Below are positions 36,285-48,589 of a DNA stretch of 64,000 bases, piece after piece (the first letter of the stretch is position 1; every line of letters begins with the position of its first letter). The stretch comes from Selaginella tamariscina (taxonomy: Eukaryota > Streptophyta > Lycopodiopsida > Selaginellales > Selaginellaceae), in the NCBI GenBank assembly GCA_003024785.1, contig PUQB01000087.1, forward strand, positions 460,654 through 524,653, read 5' to 3'. Below the pieces are notes generated by a model. The model searched no databases, had not been told where the DNA came from, and saw only the letters and a list, made by a program, of their open reading frames with translations. The position numbers and the translations under genes are program-made.

Positions 36285-36961
36285 TCATGCATACTTGGCG
36301 GAAACCTTGTAGAGCCCATACATGGCAGCCATGGCTGCAGTGACGGCAATCTTACCACCATACATAGTACCAAACACTGCAATGTCCATATTTGAATCCA
36401 GCTTGTTGTAAGCTGCAGCATACAGATCTTTTCCAAGTGTCTTGTACAGTAACCGAGCTGGAAGCAAAACAACTTGTAAGCAGCGGGTAACATGTGCGTT
36501 ATCTTTAATGCGTCGAATGTTCCCTCCAGGAACCACTTGCTGTGACATGAAACTGTAACATCGTTAACGATTATGTTTCCGCTCGTTGTGTATGGTTTGT
36601 AGAGTCCATCCTTGTCCACCTTAGAGATTCCTGCACATTTAAATAATTAAGACCAAATCTCACAATATATAAAACTCCCATTACCACTGATAATGTAAGG
36701 AATAGTGGTGTGCAGGGAAGCATTTGAAGCCGTAAGAATATCACCAGCTTTGACATCTCTTGCCCGTCTGTGGATAAACTCTCCGTCGCCTGAAGAATGT
36801 ATGTAATGTAATAAATACCAATCAGTGATCGCTCACACTTACTTGACATGACTGGGACAAAATGTTCACTGGGTTTTAGTATTGTCGTCACCCACCATCT
36901 CGAGAATCTTTGTGGCCAAAGCATAGATTTCCTCATGTGTGATGTGCTTCCCGTATGAAAC
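36285..36961 (-). pseudogene. Broken Hog/Hint gene copy, inverted relative to 38,332-39,511
   Basis: The last exon (36,630-36,285) and remnants of the two preceding Hint exons (about 36,790-36,688 and 36,961-36,842) align with the + strand gene. Differences that disable it: no hevein exon upstream, a loss of about 27 bp in the first remnant, a 10-bp loss just before the TSEH-equivalent segment, and a 1-base loss near 36,478 that splits the C-terminal frame. Where the + copy has a frameshift (near 39,094), this copy keeps the frame, so the two copies are damaged at different places. Confidence 0.85.
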
Positions 36962-38280
36962 TGCCAAGGGAGAAGAAATAGTGATTCGGACGAAAATAAC
37001 ATCACCAATCCCTCAAGTTACTGTAGACAACATCGTTAAGACACGAACTCATACACATTGGGGACACGGTGGAGTCACTAATTCAACAGTTGGAGACTCA
37101 TCGAGCAATAGAACTCAAATAAAACACCGTTTTATGAACATGTGAATTCTATTGCTTGGAACACAGGATCACCTACGAGCATACATTAGATATATGAGGA
37201 GCACCTTTTTATGAACAGGTGAATTCCATCCTTCAGAATACCCGTAAGCATAATGAATTATAGGCAATTGAGGATCACTTACACGCATACATTAGAAATT
37301 TAGCAGAGGACGGATGTTTTGCTTATAATTTGAAATGTAGTAATAATTTCAAAATACGGACACTTGCAGAATGGGGCCCTTTTTAGATTAGAACATATAT
37401 AAGAAATTGAGGAGAAATTAATAATTCTCTTTATTTTAAAAGGTTTTCCAAGTGTTTATTAAGTATAATTTTTTAAATTTTTTAATTAATATGCATTAAA
37501 ACCCATTCACATATGCATTTAAATAAAAAACATATTAATTAAAAAATGCGTTAATCTTAAATAAATTTACATTTTAATTTGTAAGGAATTCACATTTAAT
37601 TTTTATTTTCCTTCTTTTGTCATAATAATAATGCATGTTAAATCCCTCTTAAAAAATATTGTAATTAAGGAGGCCATTGTGCAAACTAACCCAAAATATA
37701 CTATATAAATTGATGTGTATTTATAAGTTTTAATTAAAGAATGCAAATGTGAATGTCAACATCTCAATTATTAATCTATGTAATATTCACTATATTTTCG
37801 CTTAAATCTATATTATGTAAAATCTATGTTTAAGTATGTAATTTCTAAGTTTCATTTAAAAATATGCATAATCTGTATTTTTTAAGTCTCAACTAGTGAA
37901 TACCAATATCTAGAGTAATTACTGATAGTGTGTGTCTTTTTATTCAACAAAGTCTAGATCATCAATATAATTTTATGTTTGGAAATCTTTTCTTAAACCC
38001 TCAGATTTGGCACATTTCCACCAAAGGCGTATAGTATATGACAATTTCTCATATGTATTATTTTGCTCGACTTGACTGTCAATATCTCATATTATTTTGC
38101 TTGACTTGACTTTGTATGCACCATACACACCAGCTATAGAGATAGATAGGAAAAACGCACACTACCAGACACACTCCAGTTATAGAGATTCACTTGAGTT
38201 TGTATGCAATCCCCTCATGTACAGGTATATAATACATATCCAGCTTTGAATAAATTGTCTCTACGACGTGCTCGCCACGG
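36962..38280. other. Spacer between the inverted Hog gene arms
   Basis: Two direct repeats of about 88 bp (about 37,118-37,205 and 37,206-37,300) share tttttatgaaca-ggtgaattc and gcatacattaga. The segment 37,920-38,280 is the 5' flank of the hevein-Hog gene and the inverted counterpart of 31,480-31,880. No other gene is seen. Confidence 0.6.
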
Positions 38281-38291
38281 TGCACTTGTAC

Positions 38292-38300
38292 TATATATAA
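38292..38300 (+). promoter_or_regulatory. Possible TATA box of the hevein-Hog gene
   Basis: TATATATAA lies 32-40 bases before the ATG at 38,332. The spacing would give a very short leader, so this is only a weak candidate. Confidence 0.3.
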
Positions 38301-38331
38301 CAAGTGCCATTTGCAGTTGTTTCATATCGAT

Positions 38332-39511
38332 ATGGCTGCTTTCAAGTTTCAATTTTTTCTTCTTGCTTTTGCTGTGTTAGCCACTTTTTTATTTGCTTAT
38401 TGTAGTGCGCAAGATGGTAAATGTCCATGTCCAAAGGGTCAATGCTGTAGCAAGTATGGTTATTGTGGAAAAGGCACGGATTACTGTGGCAAAAATAACT
38501 GTGCTTCCCAATGTAACAACGGCTGTTTCCCAGGTGCTCTTTATCATCTTATTATATAGCATATATGTAATTAAATCATTTAATCTAAGTTAATTACAGT
38601 TAAAGATATTAAAGATCCAGCGAATTAAAATTTATAATAAGTTTGATTCAATTGCAGGCGATGCTTTGGTGTACTTATCAACTGGAAAAACCAAGCCTAT
38701 GAATGAGTTGAGTGTGGGTGACAAGGTATAATTTGTTGTACATCTTCTCAAATTAATCACGTGTGCATCTCATTTAATGCCTGCATACAGGTGGCAGTTT
38801 CAGACGGGAAGTACATCACACATGAGGAAATCTATGCTTTTGGCCACAAAGATTCCCAAGCTGTGTCCGAGGTCATAAAGCTCGAGATGGTGGGTGACGA
38901 CAATACTAAAACCCTAGAACTTACCAGTGAACATTTTGTCCCAATCATGTCAAGTAAGTGTGAGCGATCACTGATTGGTATTTATTACATTACATACATT
39001 CTTCAGGCGACGGAGAGTTTATCCACAAACGCGCAAGAGATGTCAAAACTGGTGATATTCTTACGGCTTCAAATGCTTCCCTGCATACCACTATTCTTAC
39101 ATTATCAGTGGTAATGGGATTTTTATATATTGTAAGATTTGGTCTTAATTATTTAAATGTGCAGGAATCTCTAAGGTGGACAAGGATGGACTCTACAAAC
39201 CATACACAACGAGCGGAAACTTAATCGTTAACGATGTTACAGTTTCATGTCACAGCGAGTGGTTCCTCGATGGGATATTTGACGCATTGAAGATAACGCA
39301 CATGTTACCCGCTGCTTACCAAGTTGTTTTGCTTCCAGCTCGGTTACTGTACAAGACACTTGGAAAAGATATGTTTGCTGCAGTTTACAACAAACTTGAT
39401 TCAAATCTGGACATTGCAGTGTTTGGTACTATGTATGGTGGTAAGATTGCCGTCACTGCAGCCATGGCTGCCATGTATGGGCTCTACAAGGTTTCCACCA
39501 AGTATGCATGA
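38332..39511 (+). CDS. Secreted hevein domain fused to a Hog (Hedgehog-type Hint) autoprocessing domain, one apparent frameshift
   Basis: Five exons are predicted: 38,332-38,533; 38,658-38,725; 38,791-38,953; 39,007-39,110; 39,174-39,511 (GT-AG, the first three junctions in frame). A signal peptide ([20 protein letters not shown]) precedes a compact hevein-type chitin-binding domain with eight Cys ([27 protein letters not shown]). Immediately after comes [19 protein letters not shown], the start of a Hint domain with the nucleophilic Cys in GCF. The Hint TxxH motif is TSEH, and [10 protein letters not shown] carries the C-terminal Cys. In Hedgehog this domain cleaves before GCF and releases the N-terminal part, so a small secreted chitin-binding peptide would be freed. 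The C-terminal tail has hydrophobic stretches ([20 protein letters not shown]). A 1-base deletion near 39,094 puts exon 5 out of frame; it may be real or a consensus error. The start is chosen at the first ATG giving a signal peptide. Confidence 0.8.
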
Positions 39512-40279
39512 TGGACCTTGTGTCTAGCAGCATCAGGCACCTAAAAGCCTATGCATGTAAATATAATCCTATGCTAAAATAAAAAATAAATAAATCGTTA
39601 TTGTAATTGTGAAACAGTATTTTTTACATAGTATATATAATAAAGTACAGTTACTTTAATTAACCACTCAAATAAAAGTTTGAAACAAATAAGGTAAATA
39701 AGATTCAAGAGAATATATTGTACCTAAAAAATCTAAAATTTGTAAGTCGACATGTACAACTTTATCATGTTATTTATTAATATTATTAATATATAATTTA
39801 TATATTAATTTAAATCTAAGCTATTCAATTATATCTTATAGCATATTAAAAAGAATTATTTTTTTTGCAAAGGCTACAATTATGTAAACAGAGTTTAAGA
39901 ATGTAAACCATCTCAATTAAAACATACTATTAGCACATTGCAGAAAAAATTATGTATGAAACAATATTTTAGTATCTTAATTAAACTTTTCAAAGTTTAA
40001 TAATTAGGGAATATTTAAGGCATATTCTTTATCATAAGATATTATTAGGTTTATACAAAAAAGAATATCTTTAAGATAATATAGTACCTTAATTAAATAT
40101 AAAATATTATTAAGATATTTTAAATTTCTCAGTTGTATAACAGGTTTCTAATACCCATGCATGAACTCTTATTCTATTTTTAAGTTGACTCATATCACAC
40201 ACTGTTGTAGCCTTACCATTGAGATATTTATAATTATGAATTTGAATTATTTTTATTTAATCTCTTTTGTGTATGTATA

Positions 40280-40331
<52 letters not shown>

Positions 40332-41330
40332 ACAATGAAATAAGAAGTATGCATATTTATGTTCACCCCAAACCTTAAATTTAAATATTCATACCCAATA
40401 CTAAACAAAGACTTTCCATATATTATTAGTTTGGTGTATAAAATAAATTATTATAAAGATACTTTAAAGTTTTATTAATAGTGTTTAACCACAGTTTATT
40501 CACTAGAAATGTTTACTTAATCTTTAAATCATAGGAAAATGTGGATAGTAATGTGGTCTGGCTTTGCTTATTACATTTTCTTGGTTAACGATAGATATTC
40601 AAAAGTATATTTTAAATTAAACAGCAATGAAAGATTTTATTATTTACAACAAATCCAATAGTTGATTAGACTTACTAAAAAGAAAATTTATGCTTAACAT
40701 GACTCAAAAGTTTAAATGTTAATGTTTTTACATATTAGTAAATCACCTAATCAAAAGTTAACTTATTTTCTATTAAAGAAGGACAAATATACCATTCTTC
40801 ATTGATCTATGTTTTAATTTATTTTTTTTCAAATCTCACCTAAAGAATGCTTTTTATTTAAGTATGTGTATTTCTAAGTTTAATTTATTAATCTATGTAA
40901 TATTCACTATACTTAAATCTATATTTAGTAAAATGCTTATTACATTTTTGTGGTTTTAGGACAGATATTCAAAAGCATATTTTAAATTAAATAATAATGA
41001 TTATTTACGACAAATCAAATTGTTATTTAGACTTATTAAAAGGAAAACTTATGCTTAATGATAACTCAAAAGCTTAAATATATTGATGTTTTTACGTATT
41101 AGTAAATCACCTAATAAAACATTAACTTTTTTTTTTATATTAAAGAAGGGCAATTATACCATACTTCATTGATCTATGCTTTAAATTTATAGTTTTCAAA
41201 TCTCAATTAAAGAATACCTTTTATTTAAGTATGTATATTTCCAAGTTCAATTTATTAATCTATTTAATATTCACTATACTTAAATCTATATTTATTAAAA
41301 TATATATTTAAATTTAAAGAGTCAGTATTT
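39512..41330 (-). repeat. Inverted arm of the 34.9-36.3 kb block
   Basis: The sequence downstream of the + strand Hog gene is the reverse complement of about 34,930-36,284 (for example catgcatgaactcttattct against agaataagagttcatgcatg). An extra segment at 39,520-40,080 separates the gene from the conserved arm. No gene is present. Confidence 0.85.
40283..40328. repeat. (TG)n microsatellite
   Basis: About 22 TG units lie within the inverted arm. The corresponding place in the other arm (about 36,105) lacks them, so this is an expansion private to this copy. Confidence 0.95.
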
Positions 41331-41899
41331 AAAGGTAGGAATTGCTAAACTCATTTTATTAATAAATTTTTGTGCTAACCCACTTACATAAATATCAAAA
41401 GAGGAGGCTCCATCACAAGTATATGTAATGAGAATTTTAAGTTCAAAAAGAGTATCCGTTATTTATCGATGCAAGCTTAGATTGTGCTGTCAAGGCACAG
41501 CTCTGTTGTGTTGCCACTTTTAAACAATATGGATACGTCCCATGATGGTAAGATTATGCCTTTGTGATTAAATATGTCGCATATAAGAAGTTAACTCCTC
41601 TTGTTTAATAATCTGCTTGCAAGCCTATAAGGCATTGCATGAGTTCATGATCCACAAGAATAGTGTTTGAGACCTTGCTCCGATTATTTCATTCGTCTTG
41701 TAGCTCGGCTAGCACACACATCCTAACTCATAAGGTGAGCATTGACTGTGGACTTGGCCAATTGAGCGTGTGAATTTTTAAAAGACAAGTTCTTAATGAT
41801 TTTTTTTAGGGTTTCCAAAAAGGGTTTTTAGGGTTGGCATCTGGTGAGTTACATATTTGACACCAAATGAAAACTCTGATAATTGTGGAGCAAGCAAAA
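41331..41899 (+). repeat. Solo LTR remnant (5'-truncated) and target flank of transposon copy 2
   Basis: It shares gtgctaacccacttacataa, ggatacgtcccat and gtgagcattgactgtggac with 33,281-34,008 and ends gaaaactctgata, matching the element 2 LTR end. The flank ggagcaagcaaaa then meets the left TIR of transposon copy 2. Confidence 0.8.
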
Positions 41900-41926
41900 A
41901 TGCACGTTGTAACTAAAGTGGGCATG
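41900..41926 (+). repeat. Left terminal inverted repeat, copy 2
   Basis: It is identical to the left end of copy 1 (ATGCACGTTGTAACTAAA, GTGGGCATG). It pairs with 56,955-56,980 with two mismatches over 26 bp. Confidence 0.88.
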
Positions 41927-42188
41927 ATACGTGAAAATGGGAATATAAAATAAATTACTAATTAATACTTAAGTTTTAATTATTAATTAATCATTTAATT
42001 AATATGTAATTAAGCCTTAAATATTAATTAATTAATTAATTAATCCTTCAATAACCTTACTTAGTAAGGAATATTCCTAAAATATCTTAGAATATTCATA
42101 TTATTCTAAAAATAGTTTACAATAATGAAGAAATACTATCAAACATAATTACAAATGAAATCATTTTCTTATCAACATGTTAATTTTT

Positions 42189-43378
42189 TTATAAATACTT
42201 TCTTTCTATCATACAAAGAAATCTTTTCATTTTGTCTAAATCATCACTCTCCGGATTAATCAAATCATTTTGGTCAATATCTTGATGTTGTTGCCACCAC
42301 TTAACACTCTCACGAATGCAATTGGGAGTTGCCATCCTTGTTAATACATAAGATGTGATAAGAGAAGGTCTGCATAAAGGCTCATCTAAAAACTGACGTT
42401 CCTTAAGAATAATATTATAAAGCGCCCGGTTGCTATCCTTCATTTTATAAAATTCAATATCACGAGAAAGAAAAGCTTCAGGAAATGTATGATACGGTGG
42501 ATACTGCTCACAAAAATTTTCGAGATTCTTCTTTCTGAGGCACGTATCCAAGTAGTTCACTAGCTCATCCATGATATCGTATCAGAATATGGATCGAAAG
42601 TGATTGGATGAATACAAGCAATGTTTTGGTTGAGCATAGCCTTCTGAGGAGAGTCGTCTACTACTAAGATATGTGCATTCTTCGTTATCCTTAAGCGACT
42701 GATCTCCCCATGAGTCCCAATTATTCTTTCATTCTTGAAGAAGTATGGCTTGCTTTCCTTTCTTATATTGTGAAATTCGAGAGGTTTATGACACATTCGC
42801 TGGTCAAAAATCCAATCTTTACGAATCACCTCTTCTGCAACACTACAATGTTTCTTAAGTAAACTCAACAGCGGTGTTAAGTTATGAATCTGCATGCATG
42901 ACCAAATCCCCACAAGCGCACCCATCTCCTTAAGCTTTTGAAAGAGACGATCCAACCCTGGACGAAAAATAATATCATATCGAAATTTACCATGACAAGG
43001 AATGAAATCTCCTTGTTTGATTTCTGTTTTTCTATCCTCGGGCCTTTGTCGATGAAGCAGAACACCATTGACATCCAACAACACAATATGGCCATGAGTA
43101 ACGTGAGATAGCGTTGCCTCTTGAATACTTTGCAAATCACTTGTTTGCTCCCTTTCACATTTATCCGTTGCCACTATTTCGTTGCCTATCCCTTCATCAT
43201 TTAATTGTACATCATCCTTACAAGATTCAGATATTGCATGCGCTGAAGAAATTGATTTCGGAACTGAAGCCAATAAAAATGATGATGCAAAAACTGAAGT
43301 GGCCCCCATGGTAACGATGTTTTGAGCTGCATTATTATCCATTTCCTGCATGAACTCTGTCATTCTGACATGTGGCAC
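42189..43378 (-). pseudogene. FCP1/NIF-type HAD phosphatase-like cargo gene, copy 2 (one frameshift)
   Basis: The long frame 43,378-42,560 contains an FCP1-homology domain: IVLLDVNGVLL (motif I, about residues 98-108), GALVGIWSCM (motif II region), the IRKDWIFDQRMCHKP segment and ILVVDDSPQKAM (motif IV, about 237-247). In active FCP1/SCP phosphatases motif I is DxDx(T/V). Here the second Asp is Asn (DVNGV), a variant also known in plant FCP1-domain proteins, so catalysis is uncertain. A 1-base deletion near 42,575 separates the C-terminal 127 residues (42,572-42,189). The likely start is the ATG at 43,363, after a possible intron acceptor TGTCAG. It lies downstream of the ParB/methyltransferase gene, same strand. 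Confidence 0.8.
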
Positions 43379-43635
43379 AAGAAATTGTCGCCAAACCCCT
43401 CTCTTACCTCATGGCAATGCTGAAAATCCATGTTCTCAATTATTTCATTACATCTGCAAAATGATAATTAGCTGACCTTAAAATTATCAAGGTATATTAT
43501 TTACCTTGTTAATGTGTGACCCATGTTTGAACTAAAAGCTTCATTAATCCTTGAGAATTTATTTTCTGTACAAATATAAAAGAAATATACAAAAATGCCT
43601 TATGTTACACTCATTTACAACTATTCATCACTCTA

Positions 43636-46600
43636 TCAATTCATTATCAATTCTTCTTCGCTATTACCTTCTGAATGAGGCGAAGAAGGTCTAAGCCGCT
43701 TGTGAGATGGTTCAAGATCTTCTGCATCTTCTATTGATGTTTCCATGGGTCCTGGAGTGTGCGAATGTTCTGTACTCCTCGAGATAACTTCCGGTCTAAT
43801 ATCTGATTGATGTTCGTTCTCAGACTCCGAGATTGAACCAGATTCACCTTCAGAGCTATCGCACTTATCTGGAGGGAACTTTCTCAAATACGCCTTTATG
43901 GATTCGTTGGGGTACTCAGTTGAGACCCAATCTATCCACTTGTTCAGGTCCTCAACCATGGTCTTATCCTTCTCAACGGCAAACACACATGTATGCCGAA
44001 GGTAACACTCCTTCAAGACGGACCCCCTAGTGCAGTAGTCAAAAACCCACGCATCACTGTGAGGACCCCTGATCAAGTTGACGATGCTCCGTGCCGCTTG
44101 ACTTGTAATGTTTGGATAACGTACATTGCCGAATACGTCACTCATACCTATCGGTGTATCGGATGGAGGTTCAGGGCCGTTGGAGTGCAAACAGATGCCT
44201 GGCCAGTCATTTGGAAGCTTGAAATTGTTTGGCGCATTCCTAACAACCAAGTGAACAACAGTATCAATGCACTTGGGATTAGCATCGTTCATATAAAATC
44301 CTGTCCAACGATGTCTATTCTTCTTGGCGAAGGCGAAGGCAAAAGTATCGGTGACATGAGCAAGAATCAAGAAATAAATACCTGAAAAAGTAGGTATCAG
44401 TGAAGAGCGCAAGCATGAATTCAATAATAAATACCTTCTATGTATATGCTTGCACGGCTAAGTTTCTCCACCAGATCCTCTAGTGCCCTATCTGTCGAAA
44501 GATTTTTTGACACCCGCCGATCCATCACGAACAATTGAAACGGTTTCCTACAAGCAGTGATGTTACCCCATAAAGTCTCCGAATCTAACAACAAACATCT
44601 GTAGGGCTTGTCGTGATTCGTAGCATCCTCCTTTATAAGGTTCAATTCGGTTCTCCGCTGCTGAAGGACTGCCATAAGAGAAGGCGTCATCCCAATGTTC
44701 TCCTTTTTGGCGTTGGCGTGCAATAGATTCTTGCCTAGATCTTCCGATTGGTTCACCCATTCGACAAGCATATCATCGTTCGTCACATGCAAATATTTGC
44801 TAACCTCTTCATATGTTGAAGTCGAGGTCCAACCCAGTTTGTGGCAGTGTATTCCCAACCACTCCTTGAAATGCCTGACCGTCTTCAACTCCATTGCCTT
44901 GAGATGAAAAGGAGAGGTTGGGCTGCTGTTATTAATTTGTAGTTTGCCATCGATCACCAAATCAGCCAAGACTTCCATCTCCTCCATCGTTGTTCCATTT
45001 AAAGGCTTCAACCATGTGAGCTTGAAATCGTTGTCTACATCCTTTGTAGATTGAACAGACTTAGCCTTCGGCGTCTTACTGGGTTTCTTTGCAGACTTTT
45101 CTGAGGGCTCCCCTTCACTTGTCTGCTTCTTCTTCAGTGTTCCTTTTGAAAAGGATTCCATAATCCCCAACCATTTGGCAAAGATCCTATCTTCGGGGCA
45201 AGAAATCAACATCATCAGAAATGATGTTTCCTTCCCGCCCACCTGGGCAAAATCAACTGCTGCAATTTCTTCAACTCTCTGAGGAAAAAGACAGATTAAT
45301 ATACCGGCGAGATAAATCCCGCCCAAACAATTTGCTTACCCGGTATTCCGCAGATTGTGTATTCCCTGCGGTAGCTCTTTGTGGTCGCTGAAGAGATTCC
45401 CACACGGCTCGCGTGTGTTTAAACTTCTCCCATATTTTGCTGTTGTAGTGGTTGGTGTCGGCAGCGTCCCATTCCGCCGATAACTTATGGTACTGCTCGA
45501 TTGTGAGATTCGGCTTAGCTAAAAACGCCGATCTTTTTGTCAGCTTCTCACGGGTATGCTCGGAAAGTTTTGTTGCCATCGTTCCTTTGTTGTGTTCATC
45601 GAGAAGTCGTTGGGCTGCCGTTATTGTGTGCTGGCCACTAATGATGTAGTACTTGATAGATCTTTTATTCTCCGTCTGAATCTTCATGAGTTGTTCTGGT
45701 GTTGTGATCCAGACTTTGTCAGCACCCTTCCTTCTTTCATAGTATGGACACAAAACAGCATTATGTGGAACGGTATAAGAATTGTCGTCCTTCATCTTCT
45801 CCATGAGCTCAGCTACACGTTCCTGGTTGAGTGGCCTGTAATTGAAGTTTGGGTTGACGCTGCAATATTTAACCCTACAAGGATAAATCTTATCATCCAA
45901 CATCATTTCCTTGTGACTTATTGCAGCATGAGATGCCACAGGTGCAGCTGACAAAACGATTGATGATTTTCTTTTGCGATCCGAATCAACATGTGTGATC
46001 CCCGACTGCAGCTGTTCTAGTGTTCTCGGCACACTCTCCAGCTCCCGAAGCTTCCTAAGCAAATTGAACGTGATCTGTAGAGAACCTGAGACCGAGCCAC
46101 CTTCTCAATCTCCCTTATGATGTCGCTGTGTTCTTCTTCAATGTCAAGAGGGAAGATTGCTCCACTTGCTGATTTTCTGTATTGTGAAGCAATATCTCCT
46201 GACAATACACCTACTCGATGAGTCTGAAGATCTTCGAAGTAGACATCCAGATGGATCCCCTCCATAGATGGGCTTTCGTTGAGTTGAAGAAGAACTCCAA
46301 GGTCAACATCATTAGTGAACACGTGAACGTCATTATCCACAAGTCGACAAAACCACCCGAGATTAATGTTGTAACTGACGACCTCTGGATCCGAGAACGT
46401 GACATTGGATGGAACAAGGCATATCTGTCGAGCATCGTCCAATCTGGGTTCGCAGCCTGCTTTCGGGTGCTTGACTAGCGAATCTACTTTCCATTGTTTT
46501 GCTTGTCCATGAGATGTGACAGAGGTTAATTTGACAGCAACCATGGTTGCTCCAATGCGCTTCCCATTTATCTTAAAATATGGCCAAGTTGATTCCAAAT

Positions 46601-46777
46601 CCCCCTGCCCATCTCTTCTCCTGCTCTTGTCTTTAATGTCACTCAATTCCACATCTGAATACAAAAATGATTAGTTCAAGTATCCGAGTATAACAGATTT
46701 TATTTTAATTCTTACCCAGAATTTGACGACGACTCCATACTAATGACTCGATCTCCTTGTTTGATCAAATCGTCCTT
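43636..46777 (-). pseudogene. ParB-like plus N4/N6 DNA-methyltransferase-like cargo gene, copy 2 (frameshifted)
   Basis: This is the better copy. A first exon (46,777-46,716 region, ATG at 46,738) leads to an unrecognised N-terminal domain (46,664-46,017). After a 1-base loss near 46,040 the frame continues through a ParB/Srx-like domain: KYCSVNPNFNYRPLNQERVAELMEKMKD is its first strand-helix region and YYIISGQHTITAAQRLL resembles the ParB GExR box. Then come a Lys/Ser-rich linker (about 45,160-45,050) and a methyltransferase-like region: CLLLDSETLWG in the place of motif IV, GIYFLILAHV, and NITSQAARSIVNLI with VFDYCTRGSVLKECYL in the place of motifs X and I. Introns are 45,279-45,339 and 44,382-44,434. 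ParB-methylase fusions are known in bacteria and phages. Catalytic motifs are degenerate, so a binding role is as likely as methylation. Confidence 0.72.
45306..45323. repeat. Single palindrome unit inside the cargo-gene intron, copy 2
   Basis: GGCGAGATAAATCCCGCC lies in the 61-bp intron, as in copy 1. Confidence 0.85.
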
Positions 46778-46799
46778 CTGCAAAATAATACACTATAAA

Positions 46800-47075
46800 T
46801 ATAAATTATATAAAAACGCACACACACTTGTATAAACCCGAATATACAAAAATAATACACAGAGAGAAGTAGACGTAATTAACTGTCCGAAGCTCACATT
46901 TGTGTTAGTGCAAAAGAAAGATAACATTTCGTTTTAGAACCACCACAAATGTGAGCTCTGGACAGTTTTACATAGATTCCTAGCTTTTACTCGAAATATT
47001 ATGATAAGATGATAAAAGTAAATAAAATGAGATATGCAACTTATATATACTAATACACATATATATTCACATGGA
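46800..47075. promoter_or_regulatory. Putative 5' region of the ParB/methyltransferase-like gene, copy 2
   Basis: About 275 bases separate the first recognised coding exon from array A. They include an inverted pair, aagctcacatttgtg and cacaaatgtgagct, around 46,890-46,960 (also in copy 1, 17,335-17,400), able to form a hairpin near the expected promoter. No TATA box is assigned. Confidence 0.35.
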
Positions 47076-48572
47076 AATTAATCTCGCCACCCCTTCAATG
47101 CCTCCTGAAAGAGTGGGCGGGATTAATCTCGCCACCTTTCTGGAGGCCTTGAACGGGAGTGCGGAATTAATCTTGCCACCCTTCTCGGTCTCAGAGAGAA
47201 CTGGGCAGGATTTATTTCTCACACCCCTTCAGTGACTCCAGAAAGGAGGCGGGATTAATCTCGCCCACCATGTAAGGATGGTTAAATGAATTCCCACCCT
47301 TCCCAGTCCTCCATTGGTATGTTGTAAACCTTCTACGTCTAGACAGAAACGTTTGGGATTGGTCCAACTCACCAATGGAGAAAAAGGAAGGGTGGCGGGA
47401 GATTCATTCTCCAACAGGCATTGAAGACTCGGCGGGATTAATCCCGCCGCCCAGGGCCTTCACTCGTCCCTATGCGGCGGGATTAATCCCGCCGGACGCC
47501 AATTCCCTCGCGGAATCGGGCGGGATTAATCCCGCCGCCTAGGCACTTCACAGGCCAATGGCGGCGGGATTAATCCCGCCCGATTCGCAGGGAATTGGCG
47601 TCGGCGGGATTAATCCCGCCGAACGCCAATGCCCTGTGCGAAATCTTGCGGGATTAATCCCGCCGCCTAGGCCCTTCAGGCAGGCCAATGGCGGCGGGAT
47701 AAATCCCGCCCGATTCCGCGCAGGGCATGCGTACGCGGCGGGATTAATCCCGCCCACCATGTAAGGGATGGTGAAATTAATCCCACCACCCTTCTCGGTT
47801 CCCTCCATTGGTATTTTGTAAACCTTCTCCGTCTCAGACAGAGTTAGTCGGGATTGATTCAACATACCAATGGGGTAATGAAGGTTCGGAGATTAATCTC
47901 GCCACCGGGTAATGAAGGTTCGGAGGCTAATCCCGCCGCCCTCTCGTAAATCATGCGCTCACACATATATATTGGCTGCGGCATTTTTGAACAGGGATGG
48001 GTGGGGGCGGGATTAATCCCGCCGCCCAGGGAATTCACGCAGGACATGAACGGCGGGATTAATCCCGCCGCCCTCCGCGAAGGGCATGAGCGTGGGGCCG
48101 GATTAATCCGCCGTTCTCGCAACCTGGGCGGCGGGATTAATCCGCCGCCATGGCCTGCGTGAGGGGCCTCGGCGGCGGGATTAATCCGCCGCCCATTCCC
48201 TGTAAATGCCCTGCGCGGAATCCGGCGGGATTAATCCCGCCCATTAGAACCTTCACACAGGCCATTGCCGGCGAGATAAATCCCGCCGCATTCGCGCAGG
48301 GCATGGATGAGCGGCGGGATTAATCCCGCCGCCGAGGCCCCTCACGCAGGCATGGGCGGCGGGATTAATCCCGCCGCTCTTCGGTTTGTCGTAGAGCGGC
48401 GGGATTAATCCCACCGCCCATGCCTGCGTGAAGGCCTGGCGGCGGGATTAATCCCGCCGCTCACCCATGCCTGAAGGGCCTCGGCGGTGGGATTAATCCG
48501 CCGCCATGGCCATAGCCGGGATTAATCCCGCCGCCGAGGCTATAACTATAGCGGCGGGATTAATCCCGCCGC
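47076..48572. repeat. Palindrome array A, copy 2
   Basis: The same array as 17,523-19,140, with several units and spacers lost: for example one 90-bp dimer near 47,600 is missing. Many units lack one C (aatccgccg), which may reflect homopolymer consensus errors. Confidence 0.95.
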
Positions 48573-48589
48573 TCGAGGGGCTTAGCGAG

